The translations under genes were made by a program, and so were the position numbers. Shown here piece after piece: positions 18,134 to 26,667 of a stretch of DNA of 64,000 bases (its first letter is position 1; each line of letters opens with the position of its first letter). The notes under the pieces are model-generated. The model saw only the letters and a list, made by a program, of their open reading frames with translations. It searched no databases and was not told where the DNA came from. The stretch is from positions 4,588,001 to 4,652,000 of the forward strand of contig NZ_JAANOV010000001.1 in assembly GCF_011758745.1 (NCBI RefSeq). The letters are read 5' to 3'. This stretch comes from Amycolatopsis granulosa. Lineage in GTDB: Bacteria > Actinomycetota > Actinomycetes > Mycobacteriales > Pseudonocardiaceae.

Positions 18134-19486
18134 ATGACCGGCCGGACGAAATACCTGCTCGACGAGTCGGACCTGCCAACCACCTGGTACAACGTGGTCC
18201 CCGACCTCCCGGAGCCGCCGCCCCCGCCGCTGCACCCGGGCACCCGGGAACCGGTCGGCCCGGACGACCTCGCCCCGCTGTTCCCCCAGGCGCTCATCGC
18301 GCAGGAGGTCACCGGTGACCGGTTCGTCGACATTCCCGGGGAGGTGCTGGACGTTTACCGGCTCTGGCGGCCCTCGCCGCTGTACCGGGCGCGGCGGCTG
18401 GAGAAGGCGCTCGGCACCCCGGCCCGCATCTACTACAAGTACGAGGGGGTCAGCCCGGTCGGTTCGCACAAGCCGAACACCGCGGTGCCGCAGGCGTTCT
18501 ACAACGCCGCCGAAGGCATCCGGCGGCTGACCACGGAGACCGGCGCCGGGCAGTGGGGCAGCGCGCTGGCGTTCGCGTGTGCCACGTTCGGGCTGGAGTG
18601 CGAGGTGTGGCAGGTGCGCGCCTCCTACGACCAGAAGCCCTACCGCAAGATCATGATGGAGACGTTCGGGGCGACCGTGCACCCGAGCCCGTCCAAGGAG
18701 ACCGCGGCCGGGCGCGCCGTGCTGGAGAAGGACCCGGACAGCACCGGCAGCCTGGGCATCGCGATCAGCGAGGCCGTCGAGCAGGCGGCCGCCGACCCGG
18801 ACACCCGGTATGCGCTGGGCAGCGTGCTCAACCACGTGCTGCTGCACCAGACGGTGATCGGGGAGGAGGCGCTGCTGCAGTTCGAGCAGGCCGGGGACAG
18901 TCCGGACGTGATCGTGGGCTGCACCGGCGGCGGGTCCAACTTCGGCGGCCTGATGTTCCCGTTCCTGCGGGAGAAGCTGGCCGGGAAGATCGCGCCGGTG
19001 ATCCGGGCCGTCGAGCCGGCCGCGTGCCCGTCGCTGACCCGCGGCCGTTACGCCTACGACTTCGGTGACACCGCGGGGCTGACCCCGCTGCTGAAGATGC
19101 ACACGCTCGGGCACGACTTCGTCCCGGACCCGATCCACGCCGGCGGTCTGCGCTACCACGGCATGTCGCCGCTGCTGTCGCACATCCGCGAGCTGGGCCT
19201 GATCGAGGCGATGGCGGCCGGGCAGCAGGAGTGCTTCGCGGCCGGGGTGGCCTTCGCGCGGGCGGAAGGCATCATCCCCGCGCCGGAGCCGACGCACGCG
19301 CTGGCGGCGTGCATCCATGAGGCGTTGCGCTGCAAGGAGACCGGCGAGGAGAAGGTCATCCTGACGGCGTTGTGCGGGCACGCGCACCTCGACCTGCCCG
19401 CGTACGCGGCGTACCTGTCCGGGCGGATGACCGACAACGAGCTGTCCGAATCCGTGCTGGCCGAATCGCTGGCGGGGCTGCCGTGA
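18134..19486 (+). CDS. TrpB-like pyridoxal-phosphate enzyme (TrpB2)
   Basis: 450-residue tryptophan synthase beta-type enzyme of the TrpB2 subgroup. This subgroup works without TrpA and is longer at the N-terminus. PLP lysine is Lys113 in [21 protein letters not shown] and the phosphate-binding [11 protein letters not shown] are conserved. It could make tryptophan from indole and serine, or act in salvage. Its stop overlaps the start of tryptophan 2,3-dioxygenase (GTGA), so synthesis and ring-opening of tryptophan are coupled in one transcript. ATG 18134 follows GAGGGGAAGGGG. Confidence 0.92.
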   Translation: MTGRTKYLLDESDLPTTWYNVVPDLPEPPPPPLHPGTREPVGPDDLAPLFPQALIAQEVTGDRFVDIPGEVLDVYRLWRPSPLYRARRLEKALGTPARIYYKYEGVSPVGSHKPNTAVPQAFYNAAEGIRRLTTETGAGQWGSALAFACATFGLECEVWQVRASYDQKPYRKIMMETFGATVHPSPSKETAAGRAVLEKDPDSTGSLGIAISEAVEQAAADPDTRYALGSVLNHVLLHQTVIGEEALLQFEQAGDSPDVIVGCTGGGSNFGGLMFPFLREKLAGKIAPVIRAVEPAACPSLTRGRYAYDFGDTAGLTPLLKMHTLGHDFVPDPIHAGGLRYHGMSPLLSHIRELGLIEAMAAGQQECFAAGVAFARAEGIIPAPEPTHALAACIHEALRCKETGEEKVILTALCGHAHLDLPAYAAYLSGRMTDNELSESVLAESLAGLP

Positions 19487-20229
19487 CCGACGAGCACGCG
19501 TCCCTCACCTACACCTCCTACCTGGCGCTGGACGAGGTGCTGGCCGCCCAGCGCCCCCGCTCCGCCGAGCACGACGAGATGCTGTTCATCGTCATCCACC
19601 AGGTGTACGAGCTGTGGTTCAAGCAGATGCTGCACGAACTGGCGTACCTGCAGGACAAGCTCACCGCCGGGGACACGCCGCACGCGATCCGCACGTTGCG
19701 CCGGGTGCTGACGATCCTCAAGGTCGTGGTCGCGCAGATCGACGTGCTGGAAACCATGACGCCGACCCAGTTCACCAGTTTCCGCACCCGGCTGGACGCG
19801 GCGAGCGGCTTCCAGTCGGCGCAGTTCCGTGAGCTGGAGGCGCTGCTGGGCCGTCGCGACCGCGGCGCGTTCGAGCACTACCCGGAGGGCAGCGCGGCGC
19901 GGGAGCGGATCGCCGCGGCGATGGCCCGCCCGTCGCTGTACGACTCGTTCCTGGCCTACCTGTCCGCCCACGGTTACGAGGTGACGGGCGACCAGCGGAA
20001 GCTGCTGCTGAGCGTCTACGCCGACGACGCCGGCCCGGCGACGGTCGCCGAGCACCTGGTTGACCTGGACGAGGGTGTGCAGGAGTGGCGGTACCGGCAC
20101 GTGAAGATGGTCGAACGGACCATCGGCGACAAGGCCGGCACGGGCGGCTCCTCGGGCGCGAAGTACCTGCGGGGCACCCTGTTCAAGCCGCTGTTCCCCG
20201 AGCTGTGGGCGGTCCGCGCGGACCTGTAA
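19483..20229 (+). CDS. kynA: Tryptophan 2,3-dioxygenase
   Basis: 248-residue haem dioxygenase that opens the indole ring of tryptophan to N-formylkynurenine. [19 protein letters not shown] holds the distal His, and [14 protein letters not shown] the proximal haem ligand (about His206). C-terminal [11 protein letters not shown] is the substrate-closing loop. GTG 19483 overlaps the trpB2 stop. No kynurenine formamidase or kynureninase is in the window. Possible roles are catabolism or supply of a kynurenine-derived metabolite. Confidence 0.94.
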   Translation: MTDEHASLTYTSYLALDEVLAAQRPRSAEHDEMLFIVIHQVYELWFKQMLHELAYLQDKLTAGDTPHAIRTLRRVLTILKVVVAQIDVLETMTPTQFTSFRTRLDAASGFQSAQFRELEALLGRRDRGAFEHYPEGSAARERIAAAMARPSLYDSFLAYLSAHGYEVTGDQRKLLLSVYADDAGPATVAEHLVDLDEGVQEWRYRHVKMVERTIGDKAGTGGSSGAKYLRGTLFKPLFPELWAVRADL

Positions 20230-20235
20230 CCGCCG

Positions 20236-20314
20236 GGAGCGGCGAACACGCCGCCGGAAGCGGCCAACACGGCGCCGGGCGGCGTGTTCGCTCCGGGGGG
20301 CGGCGTGTTTGCTG
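20236..20314. repeat. Four-copy 17-21 bp repeat forming hairpins
   Basis: Two direct copies (20236-20255, 20256-20276) with core AGCGGCGAACACGCCGCC or AGCGGCCAACACGGCGCC are followed by two inverted copies (20278-20294 and 20299-20314, GGCGGCGTGTTCGCTCC and variant). Copies can pair in several ways and probably terminate the convergent kynA and hydrolase transcripts. A related motif, CCGCCGAACACGG, recurs near 53097. Confidence 0.6.
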
Positions 20315-20361
20315 TCGCGGGCGGTGGGTTGGCTGGTTCGGCGCGCGCGGGGTGGGCGGCG

Positions 20362-21078
20362 TCAGGCGTCCCGGAGACGCGTGAGCAGCGGGTCGAGGGC
20401 GGCGGGGTCCTCGACGTGGGCGTTGTGCCCGAGCCCGGGCAGGATCACCGCGTCCTCCGGCAGGTGCGCGGCCGGGCACATCGGGTCGTGTTCGCCCGCG
20501 GCGAGCACCACCGGTGCCCGCGCCGCCGCGAGCAGTCCCGGCAGGTCCGGCGCCCCGACGCCGAACGCCGCCTGGTCCAGCGCCGGCCGCCACCCCTCGG
20601 TGAGGCCGCTGTCGACGATCGGCGAGTCCGCGGCGACCAGGCCGTGCAGCCCGGACAGCTTGAGCCAGCGGGCCGCCGCCTCCTCCCGCGAGGCGAACAC
20701 CTTCGCCGGCCGGGTGGCCTGCTCGGCCGCCCGGGCGAGTTCCTCGTCGGTCCAGCGCACCTTGATGCCGAGGCCGCAAGCCCTGCTCACCCGCACGCCG
20801 AACCAACCGCTCGCCAGGGTGAGTGCCACCACCCCGCCGAGGGAGTGCCCGAGCACCGCGACGGGTGTCCGGGACGGCACCAGCGGCGCGACCGCGGCGG
20901 CCAGCGCGCCGAACGAGTACCGGGGAAGCGGTTCGGACCGGCCGTGCCCGGGAAGATCCGGGGCGATCCACCGGCCCGGCCACCGCGTGACCACCCCGTC
21001 CCACACCGCGCCGGTCGCGCCCAGGCCGTGCAGGACGAGCAGCACCGGTCCCGCCGGCCCACCGGAACGCACGTACAT
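20362..21078 (-). CDS. Alpha/beta hydrolase
   Basis: 238-residue alpha/beta hydrolase. Oxyanion HGLG (about residues 17-20), nucleophile Ser79 in LGHSLGG, acid Asp in AAGEHDPM and His in GLGHNAHVE complete a triad. Cytoplasmic, no signal peptide. ATG 21078 has only a weak ribosome site. Single gene between the repeat cluster and the valine dehydrogenase. Substrate unknown. An esterase or C-C hydrolase are equally possible. Confidence 0.85.
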   Translation of the reverse strand: MYVRSGGPAGPVLLVLHGLGATGAVWDGVVTRWPGRWIAPDLPGHGRSEPLPRYSFGALAAAVAPLVPSRTPVAVLGHSLGGVVALTLASGWFGVRVSRACGLGIKVRWTDEELARAAEQATRPAKVFASREEAAARWLKLSGLHGLVAADSPIVDSGLTEGWRPALDQAAFGVGAPDLPGLLAAARAPVVLAAGEHDPMCPAAHLPEDAVILPGLGHNAHVEDPAALDPLLTRLRDA

Positions 21079-21238
21079 CGCTCGATCTTGCCATGGCCTT
21101 TCCGGCGGCGGGACCGCTAAGTTCTCCCCATGGAGCGAACGGGGACGACCTTCCCGGACGCCTCCGCCCCACAACCGGAGAGCCCCTCCGCGGCGCCACG
21201 AACGTCGTCGGGTGGGTCGCAGATGAGGAGTCACCACC

Positions 21239-22312
21239 GTGACGGATGGAGTGTTCGGCCGCGAAACCGGCCATGAGCAGGTCGTGTTCTGCCAGGACCA
21301 GGCGAGCGGCCTGAAGGCGATCATCGCCGTCTACTCGACCGCACTGGGCCCCGCGCTCGGCGGCACCCGGTTCTACCCCTACGCCAGTGAACACGACGCG
21401 CTCGACGACGTCCTGGCGCTGTCCAAGGGCATGGCCTACAAGAACGCGCTCGCCGGGCTCGACCTCGGCGGTGGCAAGGCCGTCATCATCGGCGACCCGT
21501 CGACCACCAAGACCGAGGCGCTGCTGCGTGCCTACGGCCGGTTCGTGCAGTCGCTCGGCGGCCGCTACTACACCGCCTGCGACGTCGGCACCTACGTCGC
21601 CGACATGGACGTCATCGCTCGCGAGACCCGGTTCGTGACCGGCCGCTCCCGCGACGACGGCGGCGCGGGCGACTCCTCCGTGCTGACCGCGTTCGGCGTC
21701 TTCCAGGGCATGCGCGCCGCCGCCGAGTTCCGCTGGGGCAGTGCCGACCTGGCCGGCCGGCACGTCGGCGTTTCCGGGGTCGGCAAGGTGGGGCACATCC
21801 TCGTCGGGCACCTGGTCGAGGCCGGCGCGCGGGTGTCGATCACCGACGTCTCGGGCGCGGCCGTCGAGCGCACCAAGGCCGCGTACCCGGCGGTGGAGGT
21901 CGTGGCGGACAACGACACGTTGCTGCGCGCGCCTCTGGACGTGTTCGCGCCGTGCGCGCTCGGTGGCGCGCTCAACGACGCCACGGTGCCCGTGCTCGGT
22001 GCCGAGGTCGTCTGCGGCGCGGCGAACAACCAGCTCGCCCATCCGGGCATCGAGAAGTCGCTGGAGGACCGCGGCGTGTTGTACGCGCCGGACTACCTGG
22101 TCAACGCCGGCGGGGTGATCCAGGTCAGCGACGAGCTGCACGGATTCGACTTCGACCGGGCCCAGCGCAAGGCGGCCGGCATCTTCGAGACGACCAAGGC
22201 GGTGTTCGAGCTGGCCGACGCCGAGGGTGTGCCGCCGGCGACCGCCGCGGACCGTCTCGCGGAGCGCCGGATGTCCGAGGTCGGTCGGCTGCGGTCCATC
22301 CTCGCCGGGTGA
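21239..22312 (+). CDS. vdh: Valine (branched-chain amino acid) dehydrogenase
   Basis: 357-residue Glu/Leu/Phe/Val dehydrogenase. [14 protein letters not shown], catalytic Lys80 in [10 protein letters not shown], and the NAD-binding GVSGVGKVG are visible, followed by [12 protein letters not shown] and [11 protein letters not shown]. It oxidatively deaminates valine/leucine/isoleucine to 2-oxo acids, feeding acyl-CoA precursors. In actinomycetes this enzyme (Vdh) is a known precursor supplier. GTG 21239 has GAGGAG upstream. Single gene ending at a strong terminator. Confidence 0.92.
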   Translation: MTDGVFGRETGHEQVVFCQDQASGLKAIIAVYSTALGPALGGTRFYPYASEHDALDDVLALSKGMAYKNALAGLDLGGGKAVIIGDPSTTKTEALLRAYGRFVQSLGGRYYTACDVGTYVADMDVIARETRFVTGRSRDDGGAGDSSVLTAFGVFQGMRAAAEFRWGSADLAGRHVGVSGVGKVGHILVGHLVEAGARVSITDVSGAAVERTKAAYPAVEVVADNDTLLRAPLDVFAPCALGGALNDATVPVLGAEVVCGAANNQLAHPGIEKSLEDRGVLYAPDYLVNAGGVIQVSDELHGFDFDRAQRKAAGIFETTKAVFELADAEGVPPATAADRLAERRMSEVGRLRSILAG

Positions 22313-22328
22313 TCTTCGCGGCGGTGGT

Positions 22329-22359
22329 GGCGTGGGCGGCCGGGCAGGCCGCCCACGCC
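22329..22359. terminator. Terminator between vdh and DUF5302 gene
   Basis: GGCGTGGGCGGCC (22329-22341) pairs exactly with GGCCGCCCACGCC (22347-22359) around a 5-nt loop, between two convergent genes. Confidence 0.8.
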
Positions 22360-22364
22360 GCGCG

Positions 22365-22553
22365 TCAGCCGCTCTTGCGGCGGAAGGTGCGCTTGCTGGC
22401 CGCGGGGCCATGACCGTGGACGTGGCCGCCCTTGCCGCCGCCGCCCTCGTGCCGGCCGGACGCCTGGGCGCTCGCCTGCTTGCGTTCGAGAGCCTCGCGG
22501 AACCTGCGCTTGACGTCGTCCTCCGATTCACCCGGTGACGTGTTCTCGGACAT
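22365..22553 (-). CDS. DUF5302 small protein
   Basis: 62-residue hydrophilic protein matching the actinobacterial DUF5302 pattern: an acidic start, DDVKRRFREALERK helix, a Gly/His-rich linker and the conserved tail GPAASKRTFRRKSG. Function unknown. ATG 22553 follows AGGAGG by 4 nt. Divergent from the TetR gene at 22681. Confidence 0.88.
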   Translation of the reverse strand: MSENTSPGESEDDVKRRFREALERKQASAQASGRHEGGGGKGGHVHGHGPAASKRTFRRKSG

Positions 22554-22639
22554 ACGACCTCCTGATGTCGCCGCTTGCCCGTCCAGCCTTCCAGGTGCCC
22601 GTGGCCTTGGCGAGCTGTTTTCGTCGCGATTGTCGGCCG

Positions 22640-22659
22640 TGTTGACTGGCGTGCCAACA
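22640..22659. promoter_or_regulatory. Imperfect dyad upstream of TetR gene
   Basis: TGTTG-N10-CAACA, 21 bp before the ATG of the TetR gene at 22681, is a candidate autoregulatory site. Only the outer 5 bp of each arm are symmetrical. Confidence 0.3.
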
Positions 22660-22680
22660 CGAGGGAGTTACTGTTACGGC

Positions 22681-23400
22681 ATGGCGAAGTCTGCTCCTGT
22701 GCCCGGACGTCCGCGTTCCCGTGACGCGGCGGGGTTGCCCGCGGTCACCCCGGAACGCATCATCGATGCGGCGCTCGAGCTGACGGCCCGGCACGGAGTC
22801 GAGACGTGGACGTTGCGCCAGCTCGCGGGTGCGGTGGACGCCTATCCGGCGGTCATCTACCACCACGTGGGCGACCGGGACACGGTCGTCACCGCGGTCG
22901 TCGACCGCGTCATCGCCATGTACGAACTGCCGCCGGCCGAGCTCGACTGGCGTGACTGGTGGCGCCAGTTCCTCACCAACTTGCGGGGCGTGTTCATGCG
23001 CTACCCCGGTGTGGCGCGCCGGGTGGCGCTCCTCGGTCCGTCGGTGAAGGCCGCGGCGCCCACTGTGGACCGTGCGATGAGGACGCTCATGCGGGCCGGT
23101 TTCGACGCGGACGAGGCGGCCATGGTGTGCCGCATGCTCGTCAGCCAGGCGTGTTTGTTCATCTCCCTGGAGGACGACCAGCGCAAGACGTCCGAGGTCA
23201 AGGCCCAGATCTCGAAGGTGTGGGGCACCCCGCCGGCGGATCCGGACCTGTCCGGGCTGGCCACCCTGAACGAATCGGTGCACGAGCGCCTGGCCGACCC
23301 GGACAAGAGCGAGGAGTACTTCGCCGAGCTGTTCTACTACGCGGTCGACCGCGCGCTGGACGGAGTTCAGATGCGGTTGAGGGAGATCGAGCGTCCCTGA
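22681..23400 (+). CDS. TetR family transcriptional regulator
   Basis: 239-residue regulator with a TetR-type DNA-binding domain (IDAALELTARHGVETWTLRQLA...AYPAVIYHHVGDRDTV, about residues 23-65) and a TetR_C-like C-terminal domain. The proline-rich N-terminal extension (PVPGRPRSRD) resembles TetR/TetR_C regulators of drug transporters. No efflux gene sits next to it, so its target is elsewhere. ATG 22681, with GAGGGA about 16 nt upstream. Confidence 0.85.
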   Translation: MAKSAPVPGRPRSRDAAGLPAVTPERIIDAALELTARHGVETWTLRQLAGAVDAYPAVIYHHVGDRDTVVTAVVDRVIAMYELPPAELDWRDWWRQFLTNLRGVFMRYPGVARRVALLGPSVKAAAPTVDRAMRTLMRAGFDADEAAMVCRMLVSQACLFISLEDDQRKTSEVKAQISKVWGTPPADPDLSGLATLNESVHERLADPDKSEEYFAELFYYAVDRALDGVQMRLREIERP

Positions 23401-23408
23401 CGGACGGA

Positions 23409-23440
23409 CGGGGGGCGCGCCGGTGTCGGCGCGCCCCCCG
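23409..23440. terminator. Strong bidirectional terminator
   Basis: CGGGGGGCGCGCC (23409-23421) pairs exactly with GGCGCGCCCCCCG (23428-23440), loop 6 nt. TTCTCGTTTT follows on the + strand. It separates convergent tetR and vanW-like genes. Confidence 0.9.
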
Positions 23441-23456
23441 TTCTCGTTTTCGCCGG

Positions 23457-25241
23457 TCAGGGGCAGATGATCTTCGGCTGTGGGTTGTAGCGGACGGTGC
23501 GTGTCTCGCGCCGGACCTCGCGGCCGGACTTCGCGTCGCGCAGCACCCGCGTGTCCGTGCTGGTGAAGCCCTGCGCACCGGCCGAGGCGTGACAGTTCTC
23601 CGCCGGACCGGGCTTCTCCTGCGGCGGGACGAAGTTCGTCCGCTCACCGGGGATCGACTCCACCGTGTACCGTTTGGTGCCCCACAGCTTGACCGTGATC
23701 GACGACGGCGTCCAGATCGTCTGGATCGCGACACCGGTGCCGGAATCGTTGGTGAACTTCAGGTCGATGACGCTGGCCCCGTTCGGGCTCTGGAACACCG
23801 TCGCCTCGCGTGCGGCGGGGTAGCGGCTGATGTAGTAGCTGTGTTCCTTGTGCCCGGCGTCCTTCAGCCCGGCGAAGTAGGCCGCGTTGTACAACGTGGT
23901 GGCGAACTGGGAGATGCCGCCGCCGACCTCGCGGGCCGGGGCGCCGTTCTCGATCACACCGGCCTCGACGTAGCCCTGCGCGGCGCCGCGCGGGCCGGTG
24001 AAGCCGTTGAGGCTGAACGTCTCGCCCGGTTTGACGATCGCGCCGTTGACCTTCTGCGCGACGGTGCGGATGTTCACGCCCGAGTCCGTGGCGAACCCGC
24101 TGGTGGTGAACTCGCCGATCACCTCGGTGATGCCCAGTTGGTTGGCCTGCTCGGTGGTGACCTTCGCCGGCGTGGTCTGGTACTTCGCCACCAGTTCGTG
24201 CTTGCCGGGCGCCTTGAGCAGGTCGAACACCGGCTGGAGTGTCGGGTTCCAGTCCACGCCCTTGCCGTCCACCGACGGCTGCACCGCCGGCCGGCCGCCC
24301 TCGAACACGATCTGCGCGTCCTTGCCCTCCTTCTCCGAGGGCTTGAGCTGCGGCGCCGCGGCCGCGATGAGCTTGTTGTGGTCGACCTTCGGCACGAGCG
24401 TCCCGCCACCGCCCGGCTCGAAGGCGAGCGCGGCGGCGACGGCTTCGGGCGGCAGGGTCGCGACCGCACCTTCGCCGCGGATGACGAGCGGCGTGGACAC
24501 GGCGGGCCGGGCGAACCCGTCGAGGGTGGCCTGCACGGCCTCGGTGGTGACCCGCACGGGCGTGGTGGTGACCGGGAGGGTCAGTGTCCGTCCGGCGGCC
24601 CAGTGGCTCAGCACCTCGTTCCTGGCGCCGGCGGCATCGAGCTGCTGGCCCGGTTGCGGCGTCACGGCGACGGGCTTCGCACCCTCGAAGCGGATCGTGC
24701 CCTCGGTGGGCGGCCGGTCGGTGCGGGCACGCAGCTGTTCGACGGCCGCGGTGAGCCTGGCCTCGTCGGCGTGGGTGACGACGCCGACCTCGCGGTCGGT
24801 GAAGAGGGACGCGACGCGGGTGAACGGGTTGAGCGGCTGGTCCCCGGCCTGGTCCAAGGTGGACGGCCAGTCGAGGCTGAGCCCGGCGCTGCCCGGGTCG
24901 ATGGCCGCGGTGATGTCGCCGGCCCGGACTGCGACGGCCTCGGTCAGCCGGGGCTCGATCTCCGCGCGCAGCTTGTCCTCGGCCGCGCTGCGCTTGAGGC
25001 CACCCACGTCGACTCCGGCGACGGTGACGCCGCGCGGGACGGTGCCCTGGCTGACCAGCAGGTCGACGGCGTAGAGCGCGGCGAGCACGCCGAGCACGGA
25101 ACCGGCGACGATCGCGGCGCGCTTGGCGGTCTTCGTGCGCCGCGGCCCCTCTTGCGGCACCTTCGGCAGCACGTCGGTGACCGCGGCCATGACCTCGGTC
25201 CGCTCGTCGTCGGATGTGGGCCACGTGGGCTCCTGCGTCAA
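23457..25241 (-). CDS. VanW family protein with putative peptidoglycan-binding repeats
   Basis: 594-residue membrane-anchored protein with a short cytoplasmic N-terminus, one membrane helix (about residues 42-63) and a large external part. YoaR-like putative peptidoglycan-binding segments occur before the VanW domain (about 375-505: VNGAIVKPGETFSLNGFTG, EVGGGISQFATTLYNAA). Cell-envelope role likely, exact function unknown. The TTG start at 25241 is chosen because AGGAGGGG lies 6-8 nt upstream, and no ATG/GTG in frame has support. Confidence 0.9.
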   Translation of the reverse strand: MTQEPTWPTSDDERTEVMAAVTDVLPKVPQEGPRRTKTAKRAAIVAGSVLGVLAALYAVDLLVSQGTVPRGVTVAGVDVGGLKRSAAEDKLRAEIEPRLTEAVAVRAGDITAAIDPGSAGLSLDWPSTLDQAGDQPLNPFTRVASLFTDREVGVVTHADEARLTAAVEQLRARTDRPPTEGTIRFEGAKPVAVTPQPGQQLDAAGARNEVLSHWAAGRTLTLPVTTTPVRVTTEAVQATLDGFARPAVSTPLVIRGEGAVATLPPEAVAAALAFEPGGGGTLVPKVDHNKLIAAAAPQLKPSEKEGKDAQIVFEGGRPAVQPSVDGKGVDWNPTLQPVFDLLKAPGKHELVAKYQTTPAKVTTEQANQLGITEVIGEFTTSGFATDSGVNIRTVAQKVNGAIVKPGETFSLNGFTGPRGAAQGYVEAGVIENGAPAREVGGGISQFATTLYNAAYFAGLKDAGHKEHSYYISRYPAAREATVFQSPNGASVIDLKFTNDSGTGVAIQTIWTPSSITVKLWGTKRYTVESIPGERTNFVPPQEKPGPAENCHASAGAQGFTSTDTRVLRDAKSGREVRRETRTVRYNPQPKIICP

Positions 25242-25338
25242 GGCTCACCCCTCCTGATCCGGACAACCCGGATGAAGGTTACGGGGCGGGGCAGGCGCCG
25301 CCCTGCTCCGGGTGGTTGTGCGTGGTACACCGGTGGCC

Positions 25339-25839
25339 ATGCGGCTGCTCATCATCGCGGACACGCACGTGCCGAAGCGGGCGCGTGATCTGCCGGACCG
25401 GGTGTGGGCGGAGGTCGCGCGGGCCGACGTGGTGGTGCACGCGGGCGACTGGGTGGATGTCGCGCTGCTCGACGAGCTGGAGTCCCGTAGCCGGCGGTTG
25501 ATCGCGGTGTACGGCAACAACGACGGCCCCGAGCTGCGTGAGCGGCTGCCCGAGGTGGCGCGGGCGGAGCTGAACGGCCTGCGGCTGGCGGTGGTGCACG
25601 AGACGGGGCCGGCGAAGGGCCGCGAGGCCCGGTGCGCGCGGGAGTACCCGGATGCGGATGTGCTGGTGTTCGGGCACAGCCACATTCCGTGGGACACCGA
25701 GGCGCCCAGCGGCCTGCGGCTGCTCAACCCGGGTTCCCCCACGGACCGGCGCCGTCAGCCGGCGCACACGTACCTGACCGCGCGGATCGACGCGGGCCGG
25801 CTGCGGGACGTGCGGCTGCACGCTCTACCACCCCGTTGA
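25339..25839 (+). CDS. YfcE-like metallophosphoesterase
   Basis: 166-residue calcineurin-like phosphoesterase. Metal ligands appear as IADTHVP, HAGDWVD, YGNNDG, VVHETG and GHSHIP, in the order of the MJ0936/YfcE family. Cytoplasmic phosphodiesterase, substrate unknown. ATG 25339 chosen; a GTG two codons earlier is possible. No strong ribosome site precedes it. Confidence 0.88.
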   Translation: MRLLIIADTHVPKRARDLPDRVWAEVARADVVVHAGDWVDVALLDELESRSRRLIAVYGNNDGPELRERLPEVARAELNGLRLAVVHETGPAKGREARCAREYPDADVLVFGHSHIPWDTEAPSGLRLLNPGSPTDRRRQPAHTYLTARIDAGRLRDVRLHALPPR

Positions 25840-25846
25840 GCGGGGT
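25830..25846. terminator. Small hairpin at the phosphoesterase stop codon
   Basis: ACCCCG-TTGAG-CGGGGT overlaps the stop codon and lies between two convergent genes. A 6-bp GC stem, weak to moderate. Confidence 0.4.
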
Positions 25847-25881
25847 TCGCCACCGTCCCGGCCGTTACCGCTCCGGCCGGC

Positions 25882-26589
25882 TCAGCTCGCGTTCCCGGCG
25901 GCCGGTTCCGCCTCCGCCGTGGGCGGCTCGGCCGGCATGGGGGCCGGGCGCATCCCGGGGGAGTGGCTCGCCGTGCGCGCCTCCGGCACGGTGACGTCCA
26001 CCTGTTCCCGCGCGAGCAGCCGGACCACCGAGGTGATCGGCTCGACGCCGATGTCCGGGTCGAGCGAGCGCAGCAGGCCCAGCCCGAGGGTGATGCCGAA
26101 CAACGCGTGCGCCGCCTCCCTGGCGCTCATCGGCAGCCGCACGCCGAGCCGACGGGCGTTGGCCTCGAGCAGCGCCGTCACCTGGTCGGTGATCTCCGCG
26201 TTGCGTTTCCCCAGGCACTCGAGCAGGTCCGGGTCGTGCCGGCAGTTGAGCAGGTACTCCGCTTCCAGCCGGATCCACTGCAGGTCGCCGCCGGTGCTCG
26301 CGGCCCACGCCGCGAAGGCCGTCAGCAGGTCCTCCAGGCTGTCCGCGCGGGCCACCGCCGCGTCCGCCGACGCTGTCTTCTCCGCGCGGATGCCGGCCAG
26401 GACCTCAAGGCACAACTCGTCCTTGTTCCGGAAATTGGAGTACACCGCGCCCTTCGAAAACCCCGCCTCCTCGGCCACCCGCTCCAGTGAGGTGCTGGAG
26501 TAGCCGTCCCGGAGGAAGAGGCCGGTGGCGGTGTCGAGGAGCCGTCGGCGCGTGTGCGCCTGACTTTCCGCACGCGTCAGTCGAGCCAT
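25882..26589 (-). CDS. TetR family transcriptional regulator
   Basis: 235-residue TetR regulator with a classical N-terminal DNA-binding domain (LLDTATGLFLRDGYSSTSLERVA, GFSKGAVYSNFRNKDEL; about residues 17-65) and a Pro/Glu/Ala-rich disordered tail (last ~30 residues). Its ATG is 20 bp from a 19-bp palindrome of the form typical for TetR operators, so autoregulation is likely. The neighbouring enoyl reductase-like gene is transcribed in the same direction toward it. Confidence 0.9.
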   Translation of the reverse strand: MARLTRAESQAHTRRRLLDTATGLFLRDGYSSTSLERVAEEAGFSKGAVYSNFRNKDELCLEVLAGIRAEKTASADAAVARADSLEDLLTAFAAWAASTGGDLQWIRLEAEYLLNCRHDPDLLECLGKRNAEITDQVTALLEANARRLGVRLPMSAREAAHALFGITLGLGLLRSLDPDIGVEPITSVVRLLAREQVDVTVPEARTASHSPGMRPAPMPAEPPTAEAEPAAGNAS

Positions 26590-26608
26590 GCGGTCACTCT
26601 ACGACGAT

Positions 26609-26627
26609 GCTTGAACTGCGTTCAAGC
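26609..26627. promoter_or_regulatory. 19-bp palindrome, probable TetR operator
   Basis: GCTTGAAC-TGC-GTTCAAGC is a perfect 8+3+8 inverted repeat 20 bp upstream of the TetR start at 26589. TTGAAC/GTTCAA half-sites are common in TetR operators. Confidence 0.7.
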
Positions 26628-26667
26628 GCGGTAGGCAACGATCATGCGCTGTCACTCATGTGGGTGA

